Part shown: positions 1-10,400 of the stretch, piece by piece | Numbering within the stretch: the first letter of the stretch is position 1 | How the letters are laid out: every line of letters starts with the position of its first letter | Source of the DNA: Lacticaseibacillus mingshuiensis | GTDB taxonomy: Bacteria; Bacillota; Bacilli; Lactobacillales; Lactobacillaceae | NCBI RefSeq assembly: GCF_016861785.1 | Contig: NZ_BOLS01000007.1 | Location: 62,001-126,000, forward strand | Length of the DNA stretch: 64,000 nucleotides | Direction of reading: 5' to 3' | Notes under the pieces: generated by a model | Databases searched by the model: none | Seen by the model: only the letters and a program-made list of their open reading frames with translations | What the model was told of the DNA's origin: nothing | Made by a program: the position numbers and the translations under genes

Positions 1-1013
<1,013 letters not shown>

Positions 1014-1105
1014 ATCATTTAGCTAAAATTATCATTCGTAAGACTGAGGTCGCAGCCGGGGCTCATGGTAAAATATAAGTATTCAGAATGGAGTGAATAC
1101 GTTAT

Positions 1106-1696
1106 ATGAATACCATTAAAAAGTTGAGTCCGACTGCGATCACGGCCATCATCATCGGCGTTGTCGCCGTGATCGTCGCGATCTTCAGCATCTCCACTTA
1201 TAACGACTTGGCCAAACAGGACCAGGCTGTCAAAGCGAAGTGGAGCCAGGTCGAGAACGTGATGCAGCGACGCGCCGATTTGATTCCTAATCTCACCGCG
1301 GCCGTAAAAGGGTCCATGAGCCACGAGACAAAGATCTTTGATGATATTGCGAAAGCTCGCCAAAATTATTACAATGCTGATTCCACCACGGCTAAGGCCA
1401 GCGCGGACAATGAGGTCAACAAATCCGTCGGCACCTTGCTGAATGTCATCTCCGAGAGCTATCCGACTCTAGCCTCCAACGACAACGTGAAGACCTTGAT
1501 GACCCAACTTGAAGGCAGCGAAAATCGCATTTCCGTTGAACGAAAACGTTATATCGAGGCGGTTCAGGATTATAATTCAAGCTTGGTCACTTTCCCACGG
1601 AATTTGTTTGCTAATCTGATGGGCCTCAAAGAGAAACCGGAATTCAAGGCCGACCCAGAGGCGTATAACGTGCCGAAAGTGGACCTTTCTGAGTGA
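1106..1696 (+). CDS. lemA: LemA family membrane protein
   Basis: LemA-family protein of 196 residues: one N-terminal membrane helix (about residues 10-28) followed by a helical domain with the family segment around QRRADLIPNL. LemA proteins have an N-terminal anchor and a coiled-coil body; their biochemical role is not established. The ATG is preceded by GGAG at 1090-1093. The stop overlaps the beginning of the next frame, which encodes a TPM-domain exported protein. The LemA plus TPM pair is a recurrent neighbourhood in Firmicutes, so the two products may act together at the cell envelope; that joint role is inference. Confidence 0.92.
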   Translation: MNTIKKLSPTAITAIIIGVVAVIVAIFSISTYNDLAKQDQAVKAKWSQVENVMQRRADLIPNLTAAVKGSMSHETKIFDDIAKARQNYYNADSTTAKASADNEVNKSVGTLLNVISESYPTLASNDNVKTLMTQLEGSENRISVERKRYIEAVQDYNSSLVTFPRNLFANLMGLKEKPEFKADPEAYNVPKVDLSE

Positions 1697-1713
1697 AGAA
1701 AGTAGGGATGGGG

Positions 1714-2649
1714 ATGCACAAACGCAGATGGGGCTGGCTGGTCGCATTGATCGGCGTGATCGCGCTTTTGTTTGCGGCGACACCGGTCCATGCCGCCAGC
1801 AACCTCCCCGCTGACCCGCAAGACCACGCCTATTACGACGGCATCAACTTGCTCGACAGCCAGACGCGCCAGCTGATCGACCAGAAAAATAGTTTTTACA
1901 ATGAGCAAAGCGAGCGGCCCCAGATCAAAGTGGCCGCCATCAAATCGACAGACGGCGAAGCGCTTGGCGAATACGCCCCGGACCTGTTTGAGAAATGGGG
2001 CATCGGGAAAAAGGGTGAGGATAATGGTGTCCTGATTCTTTACGCCGACAATGACGGCAAGCAGAACATGCGCATCGAAGTCGGTTACGGCCTGGAAGGG
2101 GAGCTGACCGACGCGCTGTCCGGCCAGATCCTCAACCAAAATCTCGACGACATCAAGTCTTCTAATAAGGCCGACGTCAACAAGGCGATTCGCAATGTCT
2201 TTAACGCGGTTGCAACGGTCATCGACAAAAAATACGATTATCCAAAAGATGATAATACCGTCAGCGATGACACCATGAGTGATTATGAAGAAACCAATGA
2301 CGAGCCGTTCGGAGATTACGATGATGATGATTCAAGCAATGGTATTTTTACCATGGCGCTTGTGATCTTCCTGGTCGTGATCATCATCTCGATCTTTGGT
2401 GGCGGTGGTCCGCGTGGTGGCGGACGCCGGCGCGGCGGAAATTGGTGGCTGTTGTGGCTACTGTCGGATCTGTTAAGCAGTGGCAGCCGCTATGGCCGCT
2501 ATGGTCGCGGCGGCCGTGGCGGTTTCAGCGGCGGCGGGGGCTTTGGCTCCGGTGGCGGCTTTGGTGGCGGCGGTGGATTCGGCGGCGGTGGCGGCGGCGG
2601 CTTCGGCGGCGGAGGCGGTGCCTCTGGCGGGGGCGGCGCCGATGTCTAA
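1714..2649 (+). CDS. TPM-domain exported protein with Gly-rich tail (YgcG-like)
   Basis: Predicted exported membrane protein. A signal peptide ends near VHA-AS (about residue 27), followed by a TPM domain with its acidic stretch (YADNDGKQNMRIEVGYGLEG), one membrane helix around ALVIFLVVIIISIF, and a long C-terminal tail of glycine, serine and phenylalanine. I chose ATG 1714 because AGGG lies about six bases upstream; a GTG at 1693 overlapping the lemA stop, or ATG 1708, are alternatives in the same frame. Coupled with lemA. The Gly-rich tail is very G+C-rich and creates several spurious open frames on both strands. Function beyond the TPM family assignment is unknown. Confidence 0.9.
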   Translation: MHKRRWGWLVALIGVIALLFAATPVHAASNLPADPQDHAYYDGINLLDSQTRQLIDQKNSFYNEQSERPQIKVAAIKSTDGEALGEYAPDLFEKWGIGKKGEDNGVLILYADNDGKQNMRIEVGYGLEGELTDALSGQILNQNLDDIKSSNKADVNKAIRNVFNAVATVIDKKYDYPKDDNTVSDDTMSDYEETNDEPFGDYDDDDSSNGIFTMALVIFLVVIIISIFGGGGPRGGGRRRGGNWWLLWLLSDLLSSGSRYGRYGRGGRGGFSGGGGFGSGGGFGGGGGFGGGGGGGFGGGGGASGGGGADV

Positions 2650-2711
2650 CCGGGACCACGCCGGATGCTTTATCCAAGACGCAGACTGCGGAAGTGAACA
2701 GAGACGCAACG

Positions 2712-2752
2712 AACCGGATCAACGCGCAATGCAGGGCGTTGGGCCGGTTTTT
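2712..2752 (+). terminator. intrinsic terminator after lemA-TPM operon
   Basis: Two-part stem AACCGG..CAACGC pairs with GCGTTG..CCGGTT and is followed by TTTTTG. It ends the lemA transcript about 65 bases past the TPM stop. Confidence 0.8.
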
Positions 2753-2936
2753 GTTTTGCCTGCAGATTGGCCAAGCAGTTGAGCGGGTAGACCAGTTGCT
2801 GGTGGGGGGCGCCGATTTTCTTTACAGTTTGTCAACATCATGCGGCCAGACAGTGGGAAGCGGTCCCAAAGTGTGATACAGTATTTCAGATATGGACAGT
2901 CGCAGACGCGGCCGTCACGCGAGAGGAGGCTGCGCG

Positions 2937-4316
2937 TTGCACACGCTGACCAAGGGCAATCCCCTGAAACTTGTTTTCTTCTTTACCATTCCACTTCTGA
3001 TCGGGAATGTCTTCCAGCAACTATACAGCTTCATGGATACGCTGATCGTTGGGCGGACCATCGGCAAGGCAGCGCTGGCCGCTGTCGGTGCGACGGGCAG
3101 TATCAACTTTTTGATCATCGGGTTTGCGCAGGGCACCACCGCCGGCCTGTCGATTCTGACCGCTCAGGCCTATGGGGCGCGTGATTATCAAAAGCTGCGC
3201 CGGTCCTTTGGCGCCAGCATCTGGATCTCCCTAGCGATGACCATCGTGTTGACCGCGCTGTCGGTCACCTTCACCCGGCCAATGCTGGAGCTGATGCAGA
3301 CGCCGCCGGAGATCATCAACGATTCCGTCTCGTTCATCCGGATTATTTTCATGGGCATCGCGGCCTCGATGGCGTTCAACCTGCTCTCAAATATGATGCG
3401 CGCGCTGGGCGACTCACGCACGCCGTTGATATTTCTAGTCATCGCAACGATCATCAATATTATTTTGGAATTGATCTTCATCCTCGGCCTGCACTGGGGC
3501 GTGGCCGGCGCCGGTATCGCGACCGTGAGCGCCCAAGTCATTTCGGCGCTGCTTTGCTGGTTTTATATTCGCAAACATATTCCGCTTCTCGTGATTCGAA
3601 AAGAGGATCTGAAATTTGATTGGGCGAATATTCGCCACCACATCGCAGTCGGCCTGCCAATGGGTTTTTCCATGTCCATCATCGCGATCGGCTCCGTCAT
3701 TTTGCAGATCATGCTCAACACCCTGGGCACCGACGCCGTTGCGGCTTACACCGCGGCCGGCCGAATCGACCAGCTCGCGACACTGCCGGCCTCCTCATTT
3801 GGCGTGACCATGGCGACCTATGCCGCCCAGAACCTCGGCGCTAAGGAGTACGGCCGCATTCGCAAAGGGGTGCATCAGACCCTGATCCTGAACGTGGCGA
3901 TCTCCGCCGTGCTTGGGGCGTTGATCATCATCTTTTCCAAGCCGCTGGTCAACCTGTTCCTTGGCCCGAACCAGCCGCACGTCACCGCGCTGGCCCAGAT
4001 CTACTTCAAATACAACGCCAGCATGTATTGGCTCCTCGCAATTCTGTTCACAATGCGTAATCTGCTTCAGGGCCTCGGCCACACCTTGGTCCCGACCGTC
4101 GCTGGCTTCTTCGAACTGATGATGCGCTCCTTCGCTGGCCTGTTCCTCGTGTCGCGCCTGGGCTTCACCGGCGCGTCCATGGCCAACCCGCTCGCGTGGA
4201 TCGGCTCCGTCTTCGTGCTCGTCAACGTCTACTTCCGCACCATGAAGCACATCCGCCAGAAACAGGATGAACAAGCCGGCAAGCTGGAGGAGGTGCCAAA
4301 CGATGACCAAGGATAA
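2937..4316 (+). CDS. MATE family multidrug/Na+ antiporter
   Basis: Efflux pump of the MATE family, about 459 residues and roughly twelve membrane helices, with the N-terminal family segment IPLLIGNVFQQLYSFMDTLI and a second related half. It probably exports cationic or aromatic compounds in exchange for Na+ or H+; the substrate is not predictable. The start is TTG at 2937: a perfect AGGAGG lies at 2924-2929 with a seven-base spacer. An in-frame ATG further up (2892) would add 15 residues that do not look like the family and would place the ribosome site inside the gene. The end overlaps the lepB start by 14 bases, so the two are translationally coupled. Confidence 0.93.
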   Translation: MHTLTKGNPLKLVFFFTIPLLIGNVFQQLYSFMDTLIVGRTIGKAALAAVGATGSINFLIIGFAQGTTAGLSILTAQAYGARDYQKLRRSFGASIWISLAMTIVLTALSVTFTRPMLELMQTPPEIINDSVSFIRIIFMGIAASMAFNLLSNMMRALGDSRTPLIFLVIATIINIILELIFILGLHWGVAGAGIATVSAQVISALLCWFYIRKHIPLLVIRKEDLKFDWANIRHHIAVGLPMGFSMSIIAIGSVILQIMLNTLGTDAVAAYTAAGRIDQLATLPASSFGVTMATYAAQNLGAKEYGRIRKGVHQTLILNVAISAVLGALIIIFSKPLVNLFLGPNQPHVTALAQIYFKYNASMYWLLAILFTMRNLLQGLGHTLVPTVAGFFELMMRSFAGLFLVSRLGFTGASMANPLAWIGSVFVLVNVYFRTMKHIRQKQDEQAGKLEEVPNDDQG

Positions 4317-5043
4317 AGACAAGCAGTCAACCAAGCCGACCAAGGGAAAACAGAGCGCCCAAGCACCCACCGACGCCGCCCAAACGGCAACACCGAATCA
4401 AGCGGCCACTGCGGAAAGTGCCACAAGCGGCCACCATGCCGCCGCGCCGTCTGAATCCGCTAAAAAAGGCGGCGGCCTCCGCGACCTCTTCAAGTGGGTC
4501 GGCATCACCATTGTGTTTGTCGCCATCGCCGTGTTGGGGGTGCAATATTTGACGACTGAAGTGATCGGTAACGATACCGTGGTCGGGACCTCGATGAACC
4601 CGACCCTGGCGCCCGACGACAAGGTGATCATCTTGCGCCATAAAAAGATCACCCGCAACGCGATCGTTGTCCTGGACGCCCCAGATGAACCGGGCAGCTA
4701 TTACATCAAGCGTGTGGTCGGCTTGCCGGGTGAGACCGTCGAAGTCAAAGACGAAAAGCTCTATATCGATGGCAAGCAAGTCGCCCAGCCGTATCTGAAT
4801 GACGCCTTCATGCGCCAAGCCGTCAAAGCCTGGCAGACGACGCACGACACGGTCGGCCAAGGCGTCAGCTTCACCGACAACTTCAAGCTGAAAGAAAAGG
4901 TGCCAGCCGGCCACTATTTTGTGCTCGGCGATGATCGCCGTGTGTCGCATGACAGTCGGGACTTCGGCTTCGTCAAGAAAAGTGCGATTCGCGGCGTGGT
5001 GGCCTTGCGCTACTGGCCACTCAATCACATGAAGTTCTTCTGA
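4303..5043 (+). CDS. lepB: type I signal peptidase
   Basis: Removes signal peptides from secreted pre-proteins outside the membrane. The catalytic serine is in GTSMNPTL (about Ser97) and the general-base lysine in YYIKRVVGLPGE (about Lys136); the C-terminal box GDDRRVSHDSRDFG is intact. One membrane helix spans about residues 65-82. The first 60 residues are an unusual hydrophilic extension rich in Lys, Gln, Ala and Thr, facing the cytoplasm. ATG 4303 is preceded by GGAGGAGG at 4286-4293 (nine-base spacer) inside the end of the MATE gene. Confidence 0.95.
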   Translation: MTKDKDKQSTKPTKGKQSAQAPTDAAQTATPNQAATAESATSGHHAAAPSESAKKGGGLRDLFKWVGITIVFVAIAVLGVQYLTTEVIGNDTVVGTSMNPTLAPDDKVIILRHKKITRNAIVVLDAPDEPGSYYIKRVVGLPGETVEVKDEKLYIDGKQVAQPYLNDAFMRQAVKAWQTTHDTVGQGVSFTDNFKLKEKVPAGHYFVLGDDRRVSHDSRDFGFVKKSAIRGVVALRYWPLNHMKFF

Positions 5044-5103
5044 TTCGCACCGAAATTGTCGGCGAAAATCGACGTCAAACCCGCACCACAACTGAGCTTA
5101 AGA

Positions 5104-5121
5104 CGACGGTCGCCGTTTTTT
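5104..5121 (+). terminator. weak terminator after lepB
   Basis: A short ACGG-TCG-CCGT hairpin at 5106-5116 followed by a T run. The stem is small, so assignment is tentative. Confidence 0.4.
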
Positions 5122-5143
5122 TCTTCTATTAAGTAGGCAATAC

Positions 5144-5191
5144 AAACAGGCATCTCACACTAGGCCGCAGCCCAGCGTGAGATGCCTGTTT
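5144..5191. terminator. strong hairpin between convergent genes
   Basis: A perfect 15-bp stem: AAACAGGCATCTCAC at 5144-5158 pairs with 5177-5191. It lies between lepB (plus) and the aldo/keto reductase (minus) and probably stops transcription from one or both sides. Confidence 0.7.
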
Positions 5192-5236
5192 GGTTCCTGA
5201 CCGATCTGGGGGAATCGGGGAACTATTTTTGCCAAA

Positions 5237-6157
5237 TCACGGCAGATTGTTGCCAGCCGCGAAGTAGACGTCGTACCATTCTTGCTTGGTGAGCTTGAAG
5301 TCGGCCGCTTCGGCGATCTGAGCGATCCGGTCCTTGTTCGTGGTGCCCGCGATGACCTGGAAGGCGCCTGGAATGCGCAGGATCCAAGCCGCTGCGATCG
5401 CGTTGACGTTCGTGTTGTACTTGTCCGCCAAGTCATGCAGCTTCTTGTTGAGTTCAGGGAACTTCGGGTTGTCGATGAAGACGCCTTCGAAGAATCCGTA
5501 CTGGTAAGGGCTCCATGCCTGAATGGTCATGTTGTGCAGACGGGAGTATTCAAGAATGCCGCCGTCGTGATCAATGGAGCGCTCGTCGGACATGTTGACG
5601 TGAATGCCGTTGTCGATCATGCCCGTGTGCATCACGCCGAATTGCAACTGGTTGGCGATCAGATTCTGCGGCACCGCCGACTGCAACAACTCAACTTGAC
5701 TCGGGTTGAAGTTCGACACGCCGAATTGACGGACCTTGCCGCTGTTTTGCAAGGTGAGGAAGGCTTCCGCGACCTCATCAGGCTCCATCAGTGGATCTGG
5801 CCGGTGCAGCAGCAGGACGTCAACATAATCGAGGCCCAGCCGTGCAAGTGACCCATCGACCGCTTCAAGGATGTGTTCCTTGGAAAAATCGTAGCGTTGG
5901 CCCGGCACAATGCCGACCTTCGTCTGCACGATCACATCATCGCGCGAGAAGCTGGCTTTCTTTAATGCGGCGCCAAAAAGCGACTCCGCCTTGCCACCAT
6001 CATAAATGTCGGCATTATCAAAAAAGTTGATACCCGTATTATAGGCTGATTCCAAAAGTGCAACGGCACCGTCTTCATCAAGTCCAGTAATACGCATCAC
6101 ACCTAATGCGACTTCAGAGGCCTTAAGCCCGGAGCCGCCAAGATCGATCTGACGCAA
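5237..6157 (-). CDS. aldo/keto reductase
   Basis: NAD(P)H-dependent oxidoreductase with an aldo/keto reductase barrel, 306 residues. The catalytic tetrad is visible as Asp47 and Tyr52 (FFDNADIYDG), Lys80 (VQTKVG) and His118 (LLHRPDP). It resembles the YdhF-like branch, but the substrate is unknown. Translation starts at TTG 6157, supported by AGGAG nine bases upstream; no ATG is suitably placed. Transcribed alone on the minus strand, divergent from the polyphosphate operon. Confidence 0.92.
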   Translation of the reverse strand: MRQIDLGGSGLKASEVALGVMRITGLDEDGAVALLESAYNTGINFFDNADIYDGGKAESLFGAALKKASFSRDDVIVQTKVGIVPGQRYDFSKEHILEAVDGSLARLGLDYVDVLLLHRPDPLMEPDEVAEAFLTLQNSGKVRQFGVSNFNPSQVELLQSAVPQNLIANQLQFGVMHTGMIDNGIHVNMSDERSIDHDGGILEYSRLHNMTIQAWSPYQYGFFEGVFIDNPKFPELNKKLHDLADKYNTNVNAIAAAWILRIPGAFQVIAGTTNKDRIAQIAEAADFKLTKQEWYDVYFAAGNNLP

Positions 6158-6702
6158 AACAATCAGCTCCTAACTGTGTTTGTTTATTGGATCCATTGTC
6201 TAGCGTAGCATATTGCCAGCCGCCATGAAAGCGCACACGGCTGGTAAATTGGACCAGAATTTCGCGGGAAATACGCACGGAAATTACTGTGGTGGCGTGG
6301 CTTCTCATTGGTTGGCTGCGCGTCATGTGAGGCTGGTTTCTGGATGGGCCTGCCTGGCGAAATAGAGAACAACGATTGTGACGCCATCACACGATTGTTG
6401 CGGCCGCACCAGGGCACGCCTCTTGCAACGTCTGGACTCGGGGTCCGCAGATCTTGCCGACCCCCAGGATGCTTGAGATCAAGTTGTGTGATGGCGTCAC
6501 ACCGATGTGGACTTCTTTGGCCCAAGTTGCAAATATGAAACTCGTTTTACCAAAATATTGACAATGACTATTTTTTTCACTCGTTTAAGTAACCTCGTAC
6601 AAGCTTGTCATCTCTAAGCGCTTTTCGGTTCATGAACAGCCTTCTGCGTGCTATGATTAAAGCGCAAGAGTCGCAGATACGACAGGAAACGAGGAGAGAA
6701 AG
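6158..6702. other. intergenic region with two TGTGA palindromes
   Basis: A 545-base region between divergent transcription units. It holds two copies of the window-wide palindrome: TGTGACGCCATCACA at 6377-6391 and TGTGATGGCGTCACA at 6487-6501. No credible coding frame is seen. The promoter of the polyphosphate operon is likely at its right end. Confidence 0.7.
6629..6657 (+). promoter_or_regulatory. candidate promoter of ppx1-ppk-ppx2
   Basis: TTCATG and TATGAT separated by 17 bases, ending 45 bases before the ppx1 start. The -10 box is good, the -35 box is weak. Confidence 0.45.
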
Positions 6703-8229
6703 ATGGCATCCGAGCAAGGGTTTATCGTGATCGGCGCGCAGAACATTTTTTTCAGCATCACGAATTTGCGTCATCTCGAAGAAGTAGAACGGGGACAGTA
6801 TCCAGTGCCGATCGGCGAGGATATTTTTGCGACGAAAGAGATTCAGCCTGAGACCGTGGACACCGCGGTCGATGCGCTACAGGCGATCTTCCAGCTCTTT
6901 CGCGATTATGGGGTGCATCACTATGACGCGGTCGGCAGCTACAGCTTTTTTGAGGCGGCAAACGCCCAATTCGTGGTGGATCAGCTGTATAGCCGCACGG
7001 GGCTGATGGTCGCGCCGCAGACCTTGGCACAGGAGTCGTTTTACCGGACGCAGGCGGTGTTCGCGCGGTTCCCGCATTTTAAGGAGATCATCAAGGACGG
7101 CACGGTGCTGATCGATATTTCCTCTGGGTCGGTGGAGCTGACGGCGTTTCGCAATGGCAAATTCGGATTTTCGCGTAATTTATCCATTGGTCCCCTTCGC
7201 GTGTTCGAGGTGATGAGCGACGTCCAGGCGACCGTGCCGAATTATGTCGATGTCCTCCGCGACTATATCGACAGTCGGCTGCTGGATTTCATGCGCCTGT
7301 TGCCCCGAGATGTGCATTACACCAACGTGATCTTGATGGGCAGCGCGCTCAGCTTGTTTGAACGGCTGATTCCGGTGGGCGAGGCCACGGTCGAAACGGA
7401 TCGTGAGGGCTTTGACCTCATTTATAATGAAGTCACGCATGCCTCAGATCAGTATCTCAGCGACGAATATGATCTGCCGATGAGCCAGACGTCGCAGGTG
7501 TTGCCGACGGTGCTCCTGCTGTATCGTTTGATCAAAAATCTGAACAGCGACAAGGTCTGGATCTCGAACCTCAACCTGCTCGATGGGCTGGAAGTCGACC
7601 GGGCCGCAGATAAGGGCTTCATGCACGCGGGCTTTGACCCCGACGAGGAGATCGTGGTGTCGGCGCAAAATCTGGCCGAGCGGTACCGGGTCGATCCGAA
7701 GCACCGCGATGCCACCGTCCAATTTTCCCTGCAGCTGTTTGATCGGTTGAAAAAGTTGCACGGCATGGGCAAACGGGAGCGCCTGTTGTTACAAATTGCG
7801 GCGACCGTCAATGACGTGGGCAGTTATATCGATACGCATCATCACTTTATTCATTCCGAGTATATTATTCAGGCGTCCGAGCTGATGGGCCTGACCTCGA
7901 CCGAGCAAAAAATGGTCGCGACGATCGCTCGCTATCATTCCTCGGATCAGCCGCAAACGGATCTGTCGGATCTCGCGGAGCTCAATTCCGCGCGGCGCCT
8001 GACGATCGCCAAACTCGCGGCGCTTTTGCGGGTGGCGGACAGTCTGGATGCCTCCCGCCAGCAAAAGATCGAGTCGCTGCGGGTGTCGGTCAAGCCGGAT
8101 GAGGTGTTGTTGACCGCAACGGCCAATGACGATGTGGAACTGGAACGCTGGACGCTGGCGCGCAAAGGCCGCTTTTTCGCCGCGGTGTTTGGACTGCCAA
8201 TTGAACTGAAAGGGCGGACACAAGCATGA
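6703..8229 (+). CDS. ppx1: exopolyphosphatase-like protein with HD-type C-terminal domain
   Basis: Ppx/GppA-family phosphatase of 508 residues, first gene of a polyphosphate operon. The N-terminal part has the ASKHA-type fold (second phosphate-loop-like segment TVLIDISSGSVELTAF), but the usual first motif DxGSNS is not recognisable at the N-terminus (FIVIGAQNIFFSI), so catalysis may be altered. The C-terminal part from about residue 325 resembles the HD domain of long Ppx proteins (NDVGSYIDTHHHFIHSEYII). ATG 6703 follows a GAGGAGAGAA ribosome site. Its stop overlaps the ppk start (ATGA). Expected role: hydrolysis of terminal phosphate from polyphosphate, or sensing of it. Confidence 0.87.
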   Translation: MASEQGFIVIGAQNIFFSITNLRHLEEVERGQYPVPIGEDIFATKEIQPETVDTAVDALQAIFQLFRDYGVHHYDAVGSYSFFEAANAQFVVDQLYSRTGLMVAPQTLAQESFYRTQAVFARFPHFKEIIKDGTVLIDISSGSVELTAFRNGKFGFSRNLSIGPLRVFEVMSDVQATVPNYVDVLRDYIDSRLLDFMRLLPRDVHYTNVILMGSALSLFERLIPVGEATVETDREGFDLIYNEVTHASDQYLSDEYDLPMSQTSQVLPTVLLLYRLIKNLNSDKVWISNLNLLDGLEVDRAADKGFMHAGFDPDEEIVVSAQNLAERYRVDPKHRDATVQFSLQLFDRLKKLHGMGKRERLLLQIAATVNDVGSYIDTHHHFIHSEYIIQASELMGLTSTEQKMVATIARYHSSDQPQTDLSDLAELNSARRLTIAKLAALLRVADSLDASRQQKIESLRVSVKPDEVLLTATANDDVELERWTLARKGRFFAAVFGLPIELKGRTQA

Positions 8230-10400
8230 GTCAAAATCAGATCGCCGCAACTTATACGAAACCGGAATATTATACCAACCGGGAGCTGTCCTGGCTCGCC
8301 TTTAATGACCGCGTGCTGGAAGAGGCCCGTGACCACGATAACCCGCTGCTGGAGCGTGTGCGGTTCCTCGCCATTACGCAAAGCAACCTGGATGAATTTT
8401 TCAATGTGCGGGTCGCATCGCTGCGGAAAATGGTGGCCGTTGGGTATCTTGAGCCAGATGCGGCCGGCATGACGGCGTCCCAGCAACTGGCCGCGATCGC
8501 GACGCAGGCCCATGCGATGGTGGATAAGCAATACACCACCTGGACGCGCTCGCTGCGGCCGCTGTTGGCGGAGCTGTCGATTCAGCTGAAAACAGCTGAG
8601 GAGCTGAGCCCAGCCCAGGCGGATTTCATCGATGATTATTTTCATGAAGAAGTTTATCCCGTCCTGACTCCGATGGGCGTGGACCCGACGCGGCCGTTTC
8701 CGTTTTTGGCTAACAATTCGCTCAACCTGGCGCTGCGTGTGGAGCGGACCGAGGAAAAAGAGGCGGATAAGGGTCGTTCGTTTGCCTTGGTGCAAGTGCC
8801 GGATGTGTTTCCGCGAGTCGTGCGGCTGCCTGATGCGCCGAATGATTTTATCTTGCTGGAAGACGTGATTCGGCATTATGCGCAGGAGCTGTTCGTCGGC
8901 GCGACAATCAGGGAAACGGCGCTGTTCCGCGTCACGCGGGACATGGATCTGGATGTGGCCGAGGAAGACGCGTCGGATCTGATGAAGGAGATTCAGTCCC
9001 AGCTGAAAAAACGCCAGCGCGGCAAGGTCATGCGGCTGGAGATCGACGCGGGGATGAGCAAATACCTGAAGAAGCGCCTGACGCGCGGGCTGGACGTTAA
9101 GGACGACGCCGATATTTATACGATCAAGGGGCCGATCGACTTGAACATGCTGAACAAGCTGGTCAAGGGCGTGCAGGGCCACGAAGATGAGCTGTATCCG
9201 CCATACACGCCGTATCTGAATCCGGCGCTGATGGCAGGCAGCCTGTTTGATCAGATCCGCGACCACGACATTTTCATGCAGCATCCATACGACAGCTTCA
9301 CGCCCGTGGTGGAATTCATTCGCCAAGCCAGCGTGGATCCGGCGGTGCTTGCGGTGAAGATGACGCTGTACCGCGTTTCCAGCAAATCACCGATCATTTC
9401 CTATTTGAAGCAGGCCGCGGAAAATGGCAAGCAGGTCACCGTTTTGGTCGAGCTCAAGGCGCGGTTTGATGAGGAAAATAATGTGCATTGGGCCAAGGAG
9501 CTTGAGCGTGCCGGCTGCCATGTGATCTATGGGCTGGTCGGCTTGAAGACCCACAGCAAGTTGGCCCTGGTGGTGCGCCGCGAAGAAGGGGGCATCCGCC
9601 GCTACATGCACATGGCGACCGGCAATTACAACGACGTCACGGCCCGCGTGTATACCGACATGGGCCTGTTCACGGCGAATGCCGAAATGGGGGCGGATGC
9701 GTCCAATATTTTCAACATGTTGTCGGGCTTTGCGGAGCCAGCGTATTTTCACAAATTGGTGATTGCACCACTGGGCATCCGCGAGTTCCTGGTCGACCAG
9801 ATCGAAGGCGAGATCCGAGCCGCACAAGCCGGGCGCAAGGCGCAGATCCGGATGAAGATGAATTCGCTCAGTGATGCGGACATGATCGCCGAACTCTACA
9901 AGGCCAGCGCCGCCGGGGTGCAGGTCGAGCTGCTCGTCCGCGGCATTTGTGATCTCAAGGTCGGCATTCCGGGCATTTCGGAAAACATCACCGTGCATTC
10001 CATCGTCGGCCGCTTTTTGGAGCACAGCCGGATCTTCTATTTCTTTGCGGATGGCGAGGCGCGTGTGTTCCTGTCGTCGGCGGATCTGATGAAGCGCAAC
10101 TTGAGCCGGCGCGTGGAGCTGTTGTTCCCGATCTTGCAGGACGATGTGCGCGAACATGTGCTGTCGATCTTCGACACGCTTTGGCAGGACAATGTGAAAA
10201 CGCGTGTGCTTCAGCCGGACGAAACCTGGGAGCGCGTCGATCGGCGCGGGAAAGTCTTGCTGGCGGCGCAGGAGACGTTTTTGCAAGAGGCTGCCGCGAA
10301 GATCAAACACCTGGGCGACCTCACCGAGGCGGACGACCCACGCCAAACAAGGCGGTTCACCCCGATGAAGGCCCCGGAAGACGAGGCGGACAATGACTGA
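8226..10400 (+). CDS. ppk: polyphosphate kinase 1
   Basis: Makes long-chain polyphosphate from ATP at the membrane. 724 residues, the usual length for PPK1. The N-terminal signature NRELSWLAFNDRVLEEA is present, and the two conserved catalytic histidines are found in LKTHSKLALVVRR (about residue 442) and LEHSRIFYFF (about residue 600). The start codon overlaps the ppx1 stop and the end overlaps ppx2 by eight bases, so the three genes form one coupled operon of synthesis and breakdown. Confidence 0.96.
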   Translation: MSQNQIAATYTKPEYYTNRELSWLAFNDRVLEEARDHDNPLLERVRFLAITQSNLDEFFNVRVASLRKMVAVGYLEPDAAGMTASQQLAAIATQAHAMVDKQYTTWTRSLRPLLAELSIQLKTAEELSPAQADFIDDYFHEEVYPVLTPMGVDPTRPFPFLANNSLNLALRVERTEEKEADKGRSFALVQVPDVFPRVVRLPDAPNDFILLEDVIRHYAQELFVGATIRETALFRVTRDMDLDVAEEDASDLMKEIQSQLKKRQRGKVMRLEIDAGMSKYLKKRLTRGLDVKDDADIYTIKGPIDLNMLNKLVKGVQGHEDELYPPYTPYLNPALMAGSLFDQIRDHDIFMQHPYDSFTPVVEFIRQASVDPAVLAVKMTLYRVSSKSPIISYLKQAAENGKQVTVLVELKARFDEENNVHWAKELERAGCHVIYGLVGLKTHSKLALVVRREEGGIRRYMHMATGNYNDVTARVYTDMGLFTANAEMGADASNIFNMLSGFAEPAYFHKLVIAPLGIREFLVDQIEGEIRAAQAGRKAQIRMKMNSLSDADMIAELYKASAAGVQVELLVRGICDLKVGIPGISENITVHSIVGRFLEHSRIFYFFADGEARVFLSSADLMKRNLSRRVELLFPILQDDVREHVLSIFDTLWQDNVKTRVLQPDETWERVDRRGKVLLAAQETFLQEAAAKIKHLGDLTEADDPRQTRRFTPMKAPEDEADND

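Noticed and set aside
2442-2876. Several Arg- or Ala-rich frames
   Set aside because: Alternative frames of the Gly-rich tail of the TPM-domain protein.
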